A DNA stretch of 53,796 nt, from assembly GCA_945861875.1 (NCBI GenBank), contig CAMAWC010000017.1:1-53796 (forward strand), given 5' to 3'. A program made the position numbers and the translations under genes. The notes under the pieces are model-generated. The model saw only the letters and a list, made by a program, of their open reading frames with translations, did no database searches and was not told where the DNA came from. This document shows, piece after piece, positions 1-8,093 of this stretch; within the stretch, counting starts at the first letter, position 1, and every line of letters starts with the position of its first letter. Source of the stretch: Bordetella parapertussis. GTDB taxonomy: Bacteria; Pseudomonadota; Gammaproteobacteria; Burkholderiales; SG8-39.

Positions 1-2
1 AC

Positions 3-110
3 TGGTTGACGTTCTACAATCACAGAAGGCTTCACTCGACGTTGGGCTACATCAGCCCGATGCAGTTCGAGAATACCTGGCTCGCGGCACAGTTGAAGAA
101 GGCCGCATAA
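3..110 (+). pseudogene. IS3-family transposase (OrfB), C-terminal remnant
   Basis: The frame opens at the window edge and reads FYNHRRLHSTLGYISP followed by MQFENTWLAA, ending at TAA. The N-H-x-R-x-H-S-x-L-G-Y-x-S-P signature marks the C-terminal end of the IS3-family integrase (rve) domain. Only about 35 residues lie in the window, so I cannot tell whether the upstream part is intact. The element probably ends within the next 40 bp. It sits just upstream of an unrecognised ORF and the mutagenesis cassette, so it marks a mobile-element boundary. Confidence 0.85.
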
Positions 111-150
111 TGGTCCGACTAAGAACTCCGGAATTCAGGGGCAAGGTCAT
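111..150 (+). mobile_element. Probable right end of the IS3-family element
   Basis: Directly after the transposase stop, the minus-strand reading of positions 139-150 is TGACCTTGCCCC. This resembles the TGA...CCCC style of IS3-family terminal inverted repeats. The left end lies outside the window, so the inverted-repeat match and any target duplication cannot be confirmed. Confidence 0.4.
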
Positions 151-161
151 ACCTCGATTAC

Positions 162-551
162 ATGCTGCGTTTTCTAAAGCTGCAACCGATCGATTGCACG
201 TTTTATCCGCATCGGCTGATCCGCTCGGACGTGCGTTATGTCGCCGACGTCCCCTCGGGCTACATGTCGGTGGTGTGCCGGGCAAATGATGCGGTGCTAC
301 CCGCCGGAGGCGAGGTGTGGATGGGCAAGGCGGTGACCGAATCCTGGGAAATGACCGGGCTCACCGACTGGGAGCGCGCATCCGGCCAGTCGCGCTCGGC
401 CATTCGTTATAAGAAGCAGCCGGATGCGGCTTTTTGGCGGCCGGACGGCGGTGGCATTGATTTGCATGCGGCGGTGCTGGCGGCGCCCGAACCGGCACCG
501 GCGAGCGATCTTGCCGACGCGCACTTTCTGCGGCTGGCGCATACGAGCTAG
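162..551 (+). CDS. Hypothetical protein, 129 aa, family not recognised
   Basis: The ORF begins about 12 bp beyond the presumed IS end and has the GC-rich third positions typical of real genes here, which favours it over its antisense shadow. I see no signal peptide, transmembrane segment or family motif. The middle is rich in Trp and charged residues (GEVWMGKAVTESWEMTG) and the C-terminus is Ala/Pro-rich. It may be the 3' part of a longer gene cut by the insertion element, because no convincing ribosome-binding site precedes the ATG. Function unknown. Confidence 0.4.
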   Translation: MLRFLKLQPIDCTFYPHRLIRSDVRYVADVPSGYMSVVCRANDAVLPAGGEVWMGKAVTESWEMTGLTDWERASGQSRSAIRYKKQPDAAFWRPDGGGIDLHAAVLAAPEPAPASDLADAHFLRLAHTS

Positions 552-596
552 CGCCGGCTGGCGCGGTGTCGGGACTGTTTCCACGGGGCCACCATC

Positions 597-632
597 GACT
601 GGAAAGCCGCGACTGGCAAGGGTTTCGAGTCG
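597..632. repeat. Degenerate copy of the 35-nt hairpin repeat
   Basis: The sequence GACTGGAAAGCC...GGGTTTCGAGTC has the layout of the GGCTGGAAA/TTTCCAGCC hairpin family found at about nine other intergenic sites here (best copy 21587-21621), with several arm mismatches. It lies between the hypothetical ORF and the imu cassette. Confidence 0.4.
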
Positions 633-680
633 GTTGCCACTGTAAAAAAGACGTTTTCCGGGTGTCTTCAGGTTTGAATT

Positions 681-706
681 GACTACCGAACGTTCGTTCG
701 GTAGTC
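681..706. promoter_or_regulatory. Inverted repeat upstream of imuA, candidate operator
   Basis: GACTACCGAA at 681-690 and TTCGGTAGTC at 697-706 are perfectly complementary 10-nt arms separated by CGTTCG, whose outer C and G also pair. It lies about 100 bp before the chosen imuA start. The ACCGAACG...TTCGGT pattern is like operators of TetR-type repressors. I found no CTGT-N8-ACAG LexA box nearby, which is the usual control of this cassette. The site could also fold as an 11-bp hairpin in RNA. Confidence 0.5.
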
Positions 707-808
707 TTGCCCCATGCCTGCCAGCGCTTCCCCCGACGCCTTTATTGGAGCTGCCCTGCTCCCGCGCCGGCCGCTGTTTGCAGCCCCTGCGGATTGCAAT
801 GCACGATC

Positions 809-1552
809 ATGACTTCCCTTGCCACCATGTTGCAGACCGGCCGGGTCTGGCGCGGCGCATCTGTCTCGGCCGGCGGCCAAGCCGGCCTTCCCAGCGGCTT
901 TGCCGCGCTTGATGAACAACTCCCCGGCGGCGGCTGGCCGGCAGGCGTACTCACCGAAATCCTGCCCGCCCACGAGGGCATAGGCGAGCTGCGCCTGCTC
1001 GGGCCGGCGCTCGCGCGCCTGTCGGCGCAAGGGCGCACGCTCGCCTGGATCGCGCCGCCTTACCTGCCTTATGCGCCGGCGCTGGCCGCCGCCGGCATCG
1101 CCTTGCCGCGCATCGTCATCGTGCGCACCGCCAATGCCCGCGACGCGCTGTGGGCGGCCGAGCAGGCGCTGCGCTCCAACGCCTGCGGCGCGGTGTTGTG
1201 CTGGCTCGAGCGCCCGCGCTACCCGGACCTGCGCCGCCTGCAGGTGGCGGCCGAGGGCGGCGATGCGGCGGGTTTTGTCTTTCGAAAACCCGTGGCGGTG
1301 AATGAATCATCACCGGCGCCGCTGCGCTTGTCACTGGCCACCGACGCGGGCGGCCTGGCGGTGCACATCCTCAAGCGCCGCGGCGGGCCGCTCACCCGGC
1401 CGGTGCTCATCCCGGCGCTCGCCGCGCCTTTCAGTTCTCCGTATACGCAACAGCATGCGCAACAGCGCGCACAACAACAAAGCCACCATGCTCTGGATCG
1501 CCTGCCACCTGCCGCGGCTGCCGCTAGAACTGTTCGCCTCGCCCACGCCTGA
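809..1552 (+). CDS. imuA: ImuA (SulA/RecA-like) mutagenesis cassette protein
   Basis: ImuA is the RecA/SulA-like accessory subunit of the ImuA-ImuB-DnaE2 translesion mutasome, known to support damage-induced mutagenesis with ImuB and DnaE2. The chosen ATG gives MTSLATMLQTGRVWRGA, followed by LPSGFAALDEQLPGGGWPAGVLTEIL, the Walker-A-like region of this family at about residues 27-52. The frame is open back to 707, but that 34-residue extension is Cys/Pro-rich and looks non-native. The C-terminus carries a Gln-rich tail (TQQHAQQRAQQQ) that runs 65 bp into imuB. That overlap and tail may reflect loss of the original stop. The first gene of a three-gene operon. Confidence 0.88.
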   Translation: MTSLATMLQTGRVWRGASVSAGGQAGLPSGFAALDEQLPGGGWPAGVLTEILPAHEGIGELRLLGPALARLSAQGRTLAWIAPPYLPYAPALAAAGIALPRIVIVRTANARDALWAAEQALRSNACGAVLCWLERPRYPDLRRLQVAAEGGDAAGFVFRKPVAVNESSPAPLRLSLATDAGGLAVHILKRRGGPLTRPVLIPALAAPFSSPYTQQHAQQRAQQQSHHALDRLPPAAAAARTVRLAHA

Positions 1553-2951
1553 GCCCTTTGCCGTCGCCCAGGGGCGGCGCATTGCCGCCTGCGACAACAA
1601 GGCGCTTGCGCGCGGCGTGCGGTCGGGCATGACGGTAGCGGCGGCCACCGCCATCGCGCCGCGGCTGCGGGTGAAGCCGCGCGACGCCGCCGGCGAGCCC
1701 GAGGCGCTGCTCACCCTTGCCGCCTGGTGCGGCCAGTTCACGCCCAATGTCGCGCTGGAGTTTCCCGACACGGTGCTGCTCGAAGTGTCGGCCAGTCTGA
1801 CGCTGTTCAAGGGGCTTGATCCGGTGCTCGATGCGCTGCGCACCGGGTTCAAAGGCATGCATTACAGCGCGCAGATCGCCTGTGCGCCCACGCCGCTGGC
1901 CGCAAGCTGGCTGGCACGGACGGGGGCGCCGTATGCCGTTGGCGAGGACATTTCACCGGAGAGCGTGCTTGCCGGGTTGCCGGTTGCCCTGGTCGATACA
2001 CATACACAAACACATACACAAACGCAGGGCGACTGGCTCGACGCCTTTGAAAAAATGGGCATCAGCACCATTGGCGCGCTGCTCGCGCAACCGCGCGCCG
2101 AACTCACGCAGCGTTTCGGCCATGCGCTGTGCGAGCGCCTCGACCAGGCACTGGGGCGTATCGCCGATCCGCGCATCTGGGTGGTGCCGCCGCAGCAATT
2201 CGCCGCCAACCTCGAACTGCCGGCCGAGGTCAGTCAGGCCGAAGCGCTGTTGTTTGCCGCGCGCCGCCTGCTGCTGCAGCTGGGCGGCTTCCTGCAGGCG
2301 CGCGCAAGCGGCGTGCAGCGTTTCAGCCTGCGCCTCGCGCATCGCGAGCGCGCCACCGAAATCCACATCGGCCTGGTCACCCCCTCGCGCGACGCCGAAC
2401 ATTTCACCCTGCTGCTGCGCGAGCGCCTTGGCGCCACAGCACTGCCCGAGCCGGTGCGTTCCATGCGCCTTGAGGCCACCGACATCCAGCCGCTGGCGGG
2501 CGAGTCGCAGCCGCTGTTTGCCGGGTTTGGAACCGGAACCGGTGGTGAAAAGGGCGACTGGCAGCGCCTGGTCGAACGCCTGCGCGCACGCCTGGGTGGT
2601 GAGCAGGTGGGCGGACTCGCACTCGTGCCCGAGCACCGACCCGAGCGCGCCAGCGTCAGTGTCAACAGCGGTGCCGGGCTGGGTGCGAAGCAGCTTGCAT
2701 TGCGCTTCGGTGACCGCCCGCTGTGGCTCTTGTCCGAGCCGCAGCCGCTGCCCGAACTCGGGGCCGCGCCCCAGCACGAAGGGCCGCTCGCCCTCATCGC
2801 CGGCCCCGAACGCATCGAGTCGGGCTGGTGGGACGATGGCGGCATCAAGCGCGACTATTTTGTCGCGCGCACCCAGGCCTTGTCCTACGTCTGGATCTAC
2901 CGCGAGCGCCAGCCGGCGGGACGCTGGTATTTGCACGGTTTGTTTTCCTGA
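1488..2951 (+). CDS. imuB: ImuB, Y-family polymerase-like mutasome subunit
   Basis: ImuB is a catalytically inactive Y-family polymerase homologue that acts as hub of the mutasome, linking ImuA, DnaE2 and the beta clamp. Start MLWIACHLPRLPLELFA is the usual family start; the frame is open further upstream but that extension is an imuA shadow. Length is 487 aa. The region at residues 30-200 has the Y-family fold (ACDNKALARGVRSGM), without the usual catalytic acidic pair. QLALRF at about residues 402-407 matches the hexapeptide beta-clamp motif QLxLxF. An unusual HTQTHTQTQ insertion, encoded by a short DNA repeat at 1996-2024, follows LPVALVDT. Overlaps imuA by 65 bp and ends 8 bp before dnaE2. 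Confidence 0.92.
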   Translation: MLWIACHLPRLPLELFASPTPEPFAVAQGRRIAACDNKALARGVRSGMTVAAATAIAPRLRVKPRDAAGEPEALLTLAAWCGQFTPNVALEFPDTVLLEVSASLTLFKGLDPVLDALRTGFKGMHYSAQIACAPTPLAASWLARTGAPYAVGEDISPESVLAGLPVALVDTHTQTHTQTQGDWLDAFEKMGISTIGALLAQPRAELTQRFGHALCERLDQALGRIADPRIWVVPPQQFAANLELPAEVSQAEALLFAARRLLLQLGGFLQARASGVQRFSLRLAHRERATEIHIGLVTPSRDAEHFTLLLRERLGATALPEPVRSMRLEATDIQPLAGESQPLFAGFGTGTGGEKGDWQRLVERLRARLGGEQVGGLALVPEHRPERASVSVNSGAGLGAKQLALRFGDRPLWLLSEPQPLPELGAAPQHEGPLALIAGPERIESGWWDDGGIKRDYFVARTQALSYVWIYRERQPAGRWYLHGLFS

Positions 2952-2959
2952 ACTAAAGC

Positions 2960-5900
2960 ATGTACTCCGCCTTGCCCGCCTATGCGGAACTGCATTGCCT
3001 GTCCAACTTCAGCTTCCTGCGCGGCGCATCGCACGCGGCTGAACTGGTCGAACGCGCGTTTGCGCTCGGTTACACGTCGCTTGCCATTACCGACGAATGC
3101 TCGCTCGCCGGCATTGTGCGCGCGCATGTCGCCGCGAAGGAGGCGGGGCTGCACCTTGTTGCCGGCAGTGAAATAAAACTCGCGGACGGTCCGCGCCTGG
3201 TGTTGCTGGCCACCGATCGCGCCGGCTACGGCCGGCTCTCGGCGCTGATCACCCTTGGCCGGCGGCGCGAAAAAAAAGGCGGCTACCGTCTGCTGCGCGC
3301 CGACCTTGACGAGCAGGCCGGCCTGCCCGGCTGCCTCGCGCTGCTGGTGCCGGATGAAACCACCGGCTCCGCCGAGGCGCGTTGGTTCGCACAGTGTTTT
3401 GCCGGCTGCGGCTGGATCGCCGTGGAGTTGCACAAGGGCGCGGATGACCGCGCCCGCCTCGCACAATTGCGCGAGCTTGCGCGAGACAGCGGGCTGCCGC
3501 TCGTGGCCGCAGGTGGCGTGCTGATGCACCGGCGCTCGCGCCAGCCCTTGCATGATGTGCTCACCGCCATCCGCCTGCGCACGAGCGTGGCGCGCTGCGG
3601 CCATGCGCTGCAACCCAATGCCGAGCGCCACTTGCGCCAGCGCATGCACCTGGCGCAGGTCTATCCGCCGGAGTTGCTCGCGGCAACGCTGGACATCGCC
3701 GCGCGCTGCACGTTTTCGCTTGACAGCCTGCGCTATGAGTATCCGGAGGAGCTGGTGCCAGCGGGCGAAACACCGGCCGGCCATTTGCGCGCCCTCACAC
3801 TGCGCGGCCTCGCCAAACGCTTCCCGCAAGGCGTGCCGGACAAGGTGGGTGTGCTCATCGAGCGCGAACTCAAGCTCATCGCCGAGCTCGGTTACGAACC
3901 GTTTTTTCTCACCGTCGAGGACATCGTCGCCTTTGCCAAAAGAAGCGGCATCCTGTGCCAGGGCCGCGGCTCTGCGGCCAACTCGGCGGTCTGTTACGCG
4001 CTGGGCATTACCGAGGTCGATCCGGCGCGCATGTCCATGCTGTTCGAGCGCTTTATTTCCAAGGAGCGCAACGAGCCGCCGGACATCGACGTCGATTTCG
4101 AGCACGAGCGGCGCGAAGAGGTGATCCAGTACATCTATGCCAAGTACGGTCGCGAGCGCGCCGCCCTTGCCGCCACGGTGATCTGCTACCGCCCGAAAAG
4201 CGCGCTGCGCGACGCCGGCAAGGCGCTGGGCCTGGAAAACGACCAGGTTGAACGCCTGTCGCGCGCCATCGCCTGGTGGGATGATCGCAAGGATCTCGCG
4301 GCGCGCTTTCGCGAGGCCGGCTTTGACCCGGAGTCGCCCCTGATGCGCCGCCTGCAGGTGATTGCCGACACGCTGATGGGTTTCCCGCGCCACTTGTCGC
4401 AGCATGTCGGCGGCTTTGTCATTTCGCGCGGCCCCTTGTCCGAACTGGTGCCGGTGGAGAACGCCGCCATGGCCGACCGCTCGGTCATACAGTGGGACAA
4501 GGACGACCTTGACGCCCTCGGCCTGCTCAAGGTCGATGTGCTGGCCCTCGGGATGCTTACCGCCATACGCCGCGCCCTCGGCATGGTTGCGCAGCGCCAT
4601 GGCCGGCCCTTTGGCATGGGCGAGGTGCCGCCCGAGGACGCGGCGGTGTACGCCATGCTGCAGCAGGGCGATTCGATCGGCGTGTTCCAGGTCGAGTCGC
4701 GCGCGCAGATTTCCATGCTGCCGCGCCTGAAGCCGGCGAATTTTTACGACCTGGTGATCGAGGTGGCGATCGTGCGCCCGGGGCCGATACAAGGGGGCAT
4801 GGTCCATCCGTATTTGCGCCGCAGACAGGGCCTCGAAAAAGTGTCCTACCCGAGTGAGGCGGTGAGGGGCGTGCTAGCACGCACCCTCGGTGTTCCCATC
4901 TTCCAGGAACAGGTGATGCAGCTGGCCGTGGTCGCGGCGGGATTTTCGCCCGGCGAGGCCGACCAGCTGCGCCGCTCGATGGCGGCGTGGCAGCGAAAGG
5001 GCGGGCTCGTGCATCTGGAATCGCGCCTCATCAACGGCATGCTCGCGCGCGGCTACACGGCCGAATTCGCCCGGGCGATTTACCGACAGATACTGGGTTT
5101 TGGCGAATACGGTTTTCCCGAGTCGCACTCGGCGAGTTTCGCGCTGCTTGTCTATGTGTCGGCCTGGATCAAGTGCCACGAGCCGGCGGCTTTTCTCGCC
5201 GCCCTGCTCAATAGCCAGCCCATGGGGTTTTATGCCCCGGCGCAACTGGTGCAGGATGCACAACGCCACGGCGTGGAAGTGCGCGCCGTTGATGTGCAGG
5301 TGAGCGCGCACGAATGCGTGCTCGAGGCCGCCGGTAACGGGGTCGCAGTGCGCATGGGTTTGCTGATGGTCAAGGGCTTGTCCGGCGGGGGTGCGGTGCG
5401 CCTGGTTGAAGCGCGGGCGCGGGGTGAATTTGAGTCGGTTGCCGATCTTGCCGCGCGGGCGAAGCTCGATGCGCGCGACCTGAAGGCACTTGCTGCCGCA
5501 GGCGCGTTCGTCGCGCTGTCCGAACACCGGCGCCGCGCCTATTGGGACGTCGCCGGCATTCAAAAGCAGGCCGGACTGTTTGCCGGCATGCAGGTGAACG
5601 AATCGGACCCCGTGCTTGCCATGCCGTCCGAGGGCGCCAATATCGTCGCCGATTACCAAAGCACCGGCCTCACCCTTGGCCGCCATCCGCTGGCCTTGCT
5701 GCGGACACGCCTTGCCGAACTGCGTTTTGCCACCGCAGGGCAAATCGGCGCGCTCTCCAGCGGTCGCAGCACCCGCGCCTGCGGCATCGTCACCTGCCGC
5801 CAGCGACCGGGCACGGCATCGGGCGTGGTGTTTGTCACGCTGGAGGACGAAACCGGCTGCGTCAACGTGGTGGTGTGGAAGGACGTCAGTGCGCGCCAGC

Positions 5901-6046
5901 GCCGGGAACTGCTCGGTTCAAGCCTGCTCGGTGTGGAAGGCGTGGTCGAGCGCGAGGGCGGGGTGGTGCATCTCATCGCGCGGCGGCTGTTCGACCACAG
6001 CCGCCTGCTGGGCGGGCTCGACACCGCGAGCCGGGATTTTCATTGA
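2960..6046 (+). CDS. dnaE2: Error-prone DNA polymerase DnaE2 (ImuC)
   Basis: A C-family alpha subunit, the catalytic polymerase of the ImuA-ImuB-DnaE2 mutasome. The protein is 1028 aa, the normal DnaE2 size and shorter than replicative DnaE. The N-terminal PHP domain opens with YAELHCLSNFSFLRGASHA. The polymerase active-site motif PPDIDVDF lies at about residues 373-380, and LCQGRGSAANSAVCY just before it is typical of the palm. A C-terminal OB-fold region reads VFVTLEDETGCVNVVVWKD. It starts 8 bp after imuB, so the three genes are one transcript. No frameshift or truncation is visible. Confidence 0.96.
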   Translation: MYSALPAYAELHCLSNFSFLRGASHAAELVERAFALGYTSLAITDECSLAGIVRAHVAAKEAGLHLVAGSEIKLADGPRLVLLATDRAGYGRLSALITLGRRREKKGGYRLLRADLDEQAGLPGCLALLVPDETTGSAEARWFAQCFAGCGWIAVELHKGADDRARLAQLRELARDSGLPLVAAGGVLMHRRSRQPLHDVLTAIRLRTSVARCGHALQPNAERHLRQRMHLAQVYPPELLAATLDIAARCTFSLDSLRYEYPEELVPAGETPAGHLRALTLRGLAKRFPQGVPDKVGVLIERELKLIAELGYEPFFLTVEDIVAFAKRSGILCQGRGSAANSAVCYALGITEVDPARMSMLFERFISKERNEPPDIDVDFEHERREEVIQYIYAKYGRERAALAATVICYRPKSALRDAGKALGLENDQVERLSRAIAWWDDRKDLAARFREAGFDPESPLMRRLQVIADTLMGFPRHLSQHVGGFVISRGPLSELVPVENAAMADRSVIQWDKDDLDALGLLKVDVLALGMLTAIRRALGMVAQRHGRPFGMGEVPPEDAAVYAMLQQGDSIGVFQVESRAQISMLPRLKPANFYDLVIEVAIVRPGPIQGGMVHPYLRRRQGLEKVSYPSEAVRGVLARTLGVPIFQEQVMQLAVVAAGFSPGEADQLRRSMAAWQRKGGLVHLESRLINGMLARGYTAEFARAIYRQILGFGEYGFPESHSASFALLVYVSAWIKCHEPAAFLAALLNSQPMGFYAPAQLVQDAQRHGVEVRAVDVQVSAHECVLEAAGNGVAVRMGLLMVKGLSGGGAVRLVEARARGEFESVADLAARAKLDARDLKALAAAGAFVALSEHRRRAYWDVAGIQKQAGLFAGMQVNESDPVLAMPSEGANIVADYQSTGLTLGRHPLALLRTRLAELRFATAGQIGALSSGRSTRACGIVTCRQRPGTASGVVFVTLEDETGCVNVVVWKDVSARQRRELLGSSLLGVEGVVEREGGVVHLIARRLFDHSRLLGGLDTASRDFH

Positions 6047-6069
6047 GGCGTGCTGCGAAAAAACAGGGT

Positions 6070-6110
6070 GATGGCTGCAAACGCCCGTCTGGCGCGGGTT
6101 TCCAGGCGGT
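6070..6110. repeat. 35-nt hairpin repeat copy downstream of dnaE2
   Basis: GGCTGCAAACGCCCG...CGGGTTTCCAGGC forms a hairpin with the same arms and the same central CTGG as the family at 21587-21621. It begins about 25 bp after the dnaE2 stop. Confidence 0.6.
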
Positions 6111-6143
6111 GTGCCGGTTTAAACAGGCATTTAAGCTTGAAAT

Positions 6144-6167
6144 GATATACAATGGAAGTTGTATATC
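6144..6167. promoter_or_regulatory. Palindromic operator of the VapBC-like module
   Basis: GATATACAA at 6144-6152 and TTGTATATC at 6159-6167 form a perfect 9-bp inverted repeat with a 6-bp spacer. It ends 19 bp before the antitoxin ATG and overlaps plausible promoter elements (TTGAAA at 6137-6142 and an AT-rich -10 inside the right arm). AbrB-fold antitoxins usually repress their own operon through such sites, so I infer autoregulation. Confidence 0.7.
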
Positions 6168-6186
6168 TATTATGCCGGAGGCGGTC

Positions 6187-6420
6187 ATGCAAATCTCAAA
6201 ATGGGGTAACAGCCTGGCGGTTCGCCTGCCTGCTGCTGTCATCGAGGCCCTCGGCCTGAAGGAGGGCGACGATATTGAAATTCATGTCGCCGGGCGCGGC
6301 GCGTTCGAGATCGCCAAAAAACCCGGTGCGCGCGAAGTGCTGGCGCGACTGCGCAAGTTTCGCGGTCGCCTGCCTGCGGACTTCCGCTTTGACCGGCTCG
6401 AAGCGAATGAGCGTGGCTGA
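6187..6420 (+). CDS. AbrB/MazE-fold antitoxin (VapB-like)
   Basis: A 77-aa protein starting MQISKWGNSLAVRLPAAVIEAL, the SpoVT/AbrB swapped-hairpin DNA-binding domain (K-W-G-N-S-L-x-V-R-L-P). The first 45 or so residues bind DNA and the charged C-terminus (REVLARLRKFRGRLPADFRFDR) would wrap and inhibit the toxin. An AGGCGG-like ribosome-binding site and the 6144-6167 palindrome precede it. It overlaps the PIN toxin start by 14 bp, the usual order of antitoxin first. The same frame is open upstream, but only this ATG gives the family N-terminus. Confidence 0.9.
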   Translation: MQISKWGNSLAVRLPAAVIEALGLKEGDDIEIHVAGRGAFEIAKKPGAREVLARLRKFRGRLPADFRFDRLEANERG

Positions 6421-6814
6421 GCGATTTTTCGACACCAATGTTCTGCTGTATCTGCTCTCTGCCGACGCCGCAAAGGCCGATCGGGTGGAGGAGATGCTTG
6501 CTGCGGGGGCGACCATCAGTGTCCAGGTGCTCAATGAATTCACGTCGGTAGCCTTGCGCAAACTGGGCTTGACCGTGGCCGAGGTGCGCGAGGCGCTCGA
6601 ATCGCTTACGTCCATCTGCAAAGTTGTGCCGGTCACGCTGGAAATCCACCAGCAGGCGCTGCAAGTGGTCGAGCGGTATCGGTTCTCCATCTATGACGCG
6701 TTGATCGTGGCCGCCGCAATCGATGCGGGTTGCACGACCCTCTGCACCGAAGACTTGCAAGACGGTCAGGTGATAGCGAATACCCTCACCGTCAGGAATC
6801 CGTTCCGCACTTAG
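6407..6814 (+). CDS. PIN-domain ribonuclease toxin (VapC-like)
   Basis: A 135-aa PIN domain. Acidic active-site residues are visible at D9 (RFFDTNVLLY), E44 (VLNEF), D98 (YDALIVAAA) and E115/D116 (LCTEDLQDG), the four-acid Mg2+ site of VapC endoribonucleases. The chosen ATG overlaps the antitoxin stop, and the longer frame upstream is a shadow of the antitoxin gene. Toxin and antitoxin are translationally coupled and probably controlled by the upstream palindrome. All catalytic residues are present, so the toxin looks active. The RNA target cannot be predicted. Confidence 0.93.
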   Translation: MSVAERFFDTNVLLYLLSADAAKADRVEEMLAAGATISVQVLNEFTSVALRKLGLTVAEVREALESLTSICKVVPVTLEIHQQALQVVERYRFSIYDALIVAAAIDAGCTTLCTEDLQDGQVIANTLTVRNPFRT

Positions 6815-6861
6815 GGTTCGTCCCGCTTTACTTCGTCTCCGGTGCCGCGTGATAGCGTAAA

Positions 6862-7779
6862 ATGCGCTCGCCCCATCTTTCCTCTTTCCCCCGCCTCTTA
6901 CGCGCGCCGCCGCGGCGCAGAACGGCTTACATCAAGACTCCCAAGCGACTCATCCCCCTCGTCGAGGAAGGCCTCGTCGACGAGGTCGTGCGCCAGTTGA
7001 TGAGCGGCAAGGAGGCCATCGTCTATGTGGTGCGCTGCGGCGACGAGGTGCGCTGCGCCAAGGTCTACAAGGAGGCCGACAAGCGCGCCTTTCGCCAGGC
7101 TGTCAGCTACACCGAGGGGCGCAAGGTCAAGAACAGCCGGCGCGAGCGCGCCATGCAAAAGGGCACGCGCTACGGACGCAAGGAGCAGGAGGCGGCCTGG
7201 CAAAGCGCCGAGGTCGACGCCTTGCACCAGCTGGCGCGCGCCGGTGTGCGCGTGCCGCAGCCGTTTAATTTCCTCGAGGGTGTGCTGCTGATGGAGCTGG
7301 TAACCGACGCCGAGGGCAATGCCGCGCCGCGGCTCAACGACATTGCCCTTTCGCCGGAACTGGCGCGCGAATATCACGGTTTCTTGATCGCCCAGGTGGT
7401 GCGCATGCTGTGCGCCGGCATCGTCCACGGCGACTTGTCGGAATTCAACGTGCTGGTCGGCGCCGAAGGGCCGGTCATCATCGACCTGCCGCAGGCGGTG
7501 AACGCCGCCGGCAACAACGCCGCCAAGGCCATGCTCGAGCGCGATGTCACCAACCTTGCCACCTATTTCGGCCAGTTCGCGCCCGAACTGCTGAAAAGCG
7601 ACTATGGCCCGGAAATCTGGGCGCTGTACCTCGCCGGCAAGCTCTCGCCCGAGGCGGCGCTCACCGGGCGTTTTGTGCATGACACCAGGCCGGTGGACTT
7701 GCACGGGGTGATGAATGAAATAGAAGAAGTCATCAAGGACGAGGACAGGCGGCAGCGCTATCGTGCGCTGGAGCAATGA
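6862..7779 (+). CDS. RIO-type atypical serine/threonine kinase
   Basis: The RIO kinase core runs from about residue 25: phosphate-binding MSGKEA (47-52), Lys67 in RCAKVYK, catalytic loop HGDLSEFN (189-196, D191 and N196) and metal-binding IIDLPQ (D208). Strong similarity to proteobacterial RIO1-like kinases includes the long basic stretch GRKVKNSRRERAMQKGTRYGRK. Bacterial targets are unknown. The ATG at 6862 is the only in-frame ATG, GTG or TTG start before the conserved TPKRL, giving an Arg/Pro-rich 23-residue leader. The preceding TAAAATG resembles a -10 box, so the true start is uncertain. Confidence 0.88.
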   Translation: MRSPHLSSFPRLLRAPPRRRTAYIKTPKRLIPLVEEGLVDEVVRQLMSGKEAIVYVVRCGDEVRCAKVYKEADKRAFRQAVSYTEGRKVKNSRRERAMQKGTRYGRKEQEAAWQSAEVDALHQLARAGVRVPQPFNFLEGVLLMELVTDAEGNAAPRLNDIALSPELAREYHGFLIAQVVRMLCAGIVHGDLSEFNVLVGAEGPVIIDLPQAVNAAGNNAAKAMLERDVTNLATYFGQFAPELLKSDYGPEIWALYLAGKLSPEAALTGRFVHDTRPVDLHGVMNEIEEVIKDEDRRQRYRALEQ

Positions 7780-7841
7780 CCTCACAGCTTGGTCTGTCGG
7801 TAATGGTGCTTACTTCACACGCGTTACCCTTCTCCATAGCC

Positions 7842-7960
7842 CTCATCCCCGCGCAAGCGGGGATCCATGGGGTTGGGCTTATGCATAAGCGACGAACCCC
7901 ATGGATTCCGGGTTCCGCTACGCGGCCCCGGAACGACGGGGGTCACTTACGTAAGTGACC
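7842..7960. repeat. dRS3-like composite repeat plus 20-bp palindrome
   Basis: This fills most of the 314-bp gap between the kinase and the lectin-like gene. It begins TCATCCCCGCGCAAGCGGGGAT, holds GCTTATGCATAAGC (7877-7890, a perfect palindrome) between CCATGGGG and CCCCATGG, and ends in ...CCCCGGAACGACG. It is the same element type as 14596-14691 and 37381-37518. GGTCACTTACGTAAGTGACC at 7941-7960 is a perfect 20-bp palindrome right at its end. A weak hairpin-family copy follows at 7961-7986. Confidence 0.7.
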
Positions 7961-8093
7961 ATTCCCGTCTGGCGGGTGTTTTCAGCTGATTTTCGGCTGA
8001 CAACGGGGAATAATTACCCGTGTTTACCTGTTCGTACTACGTGGTGTAAAGTTCGCTTTTATCGAGTGGTTTCATTAAATGAGGGGGGTAGTA

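Noticed and set aside
600..700. LexA box before imuA (CTGT at about 650)
   Set aside because: CTGTAAAAAAGACGTT lacks the matching ACAG half at the right distance.
2897..4807. 636-codon open frame antisense to dnaE2
   Set aside because: It mirrors dnaE2 in a GC-rich region, shows no family motif and has a composition typical of shadow frames.
8079..8093. Earlier ATG for the lectin-like protein
   Set aside because: The GAGGGGGG site lies inside that extension and fits the ATG at 8094 instead.
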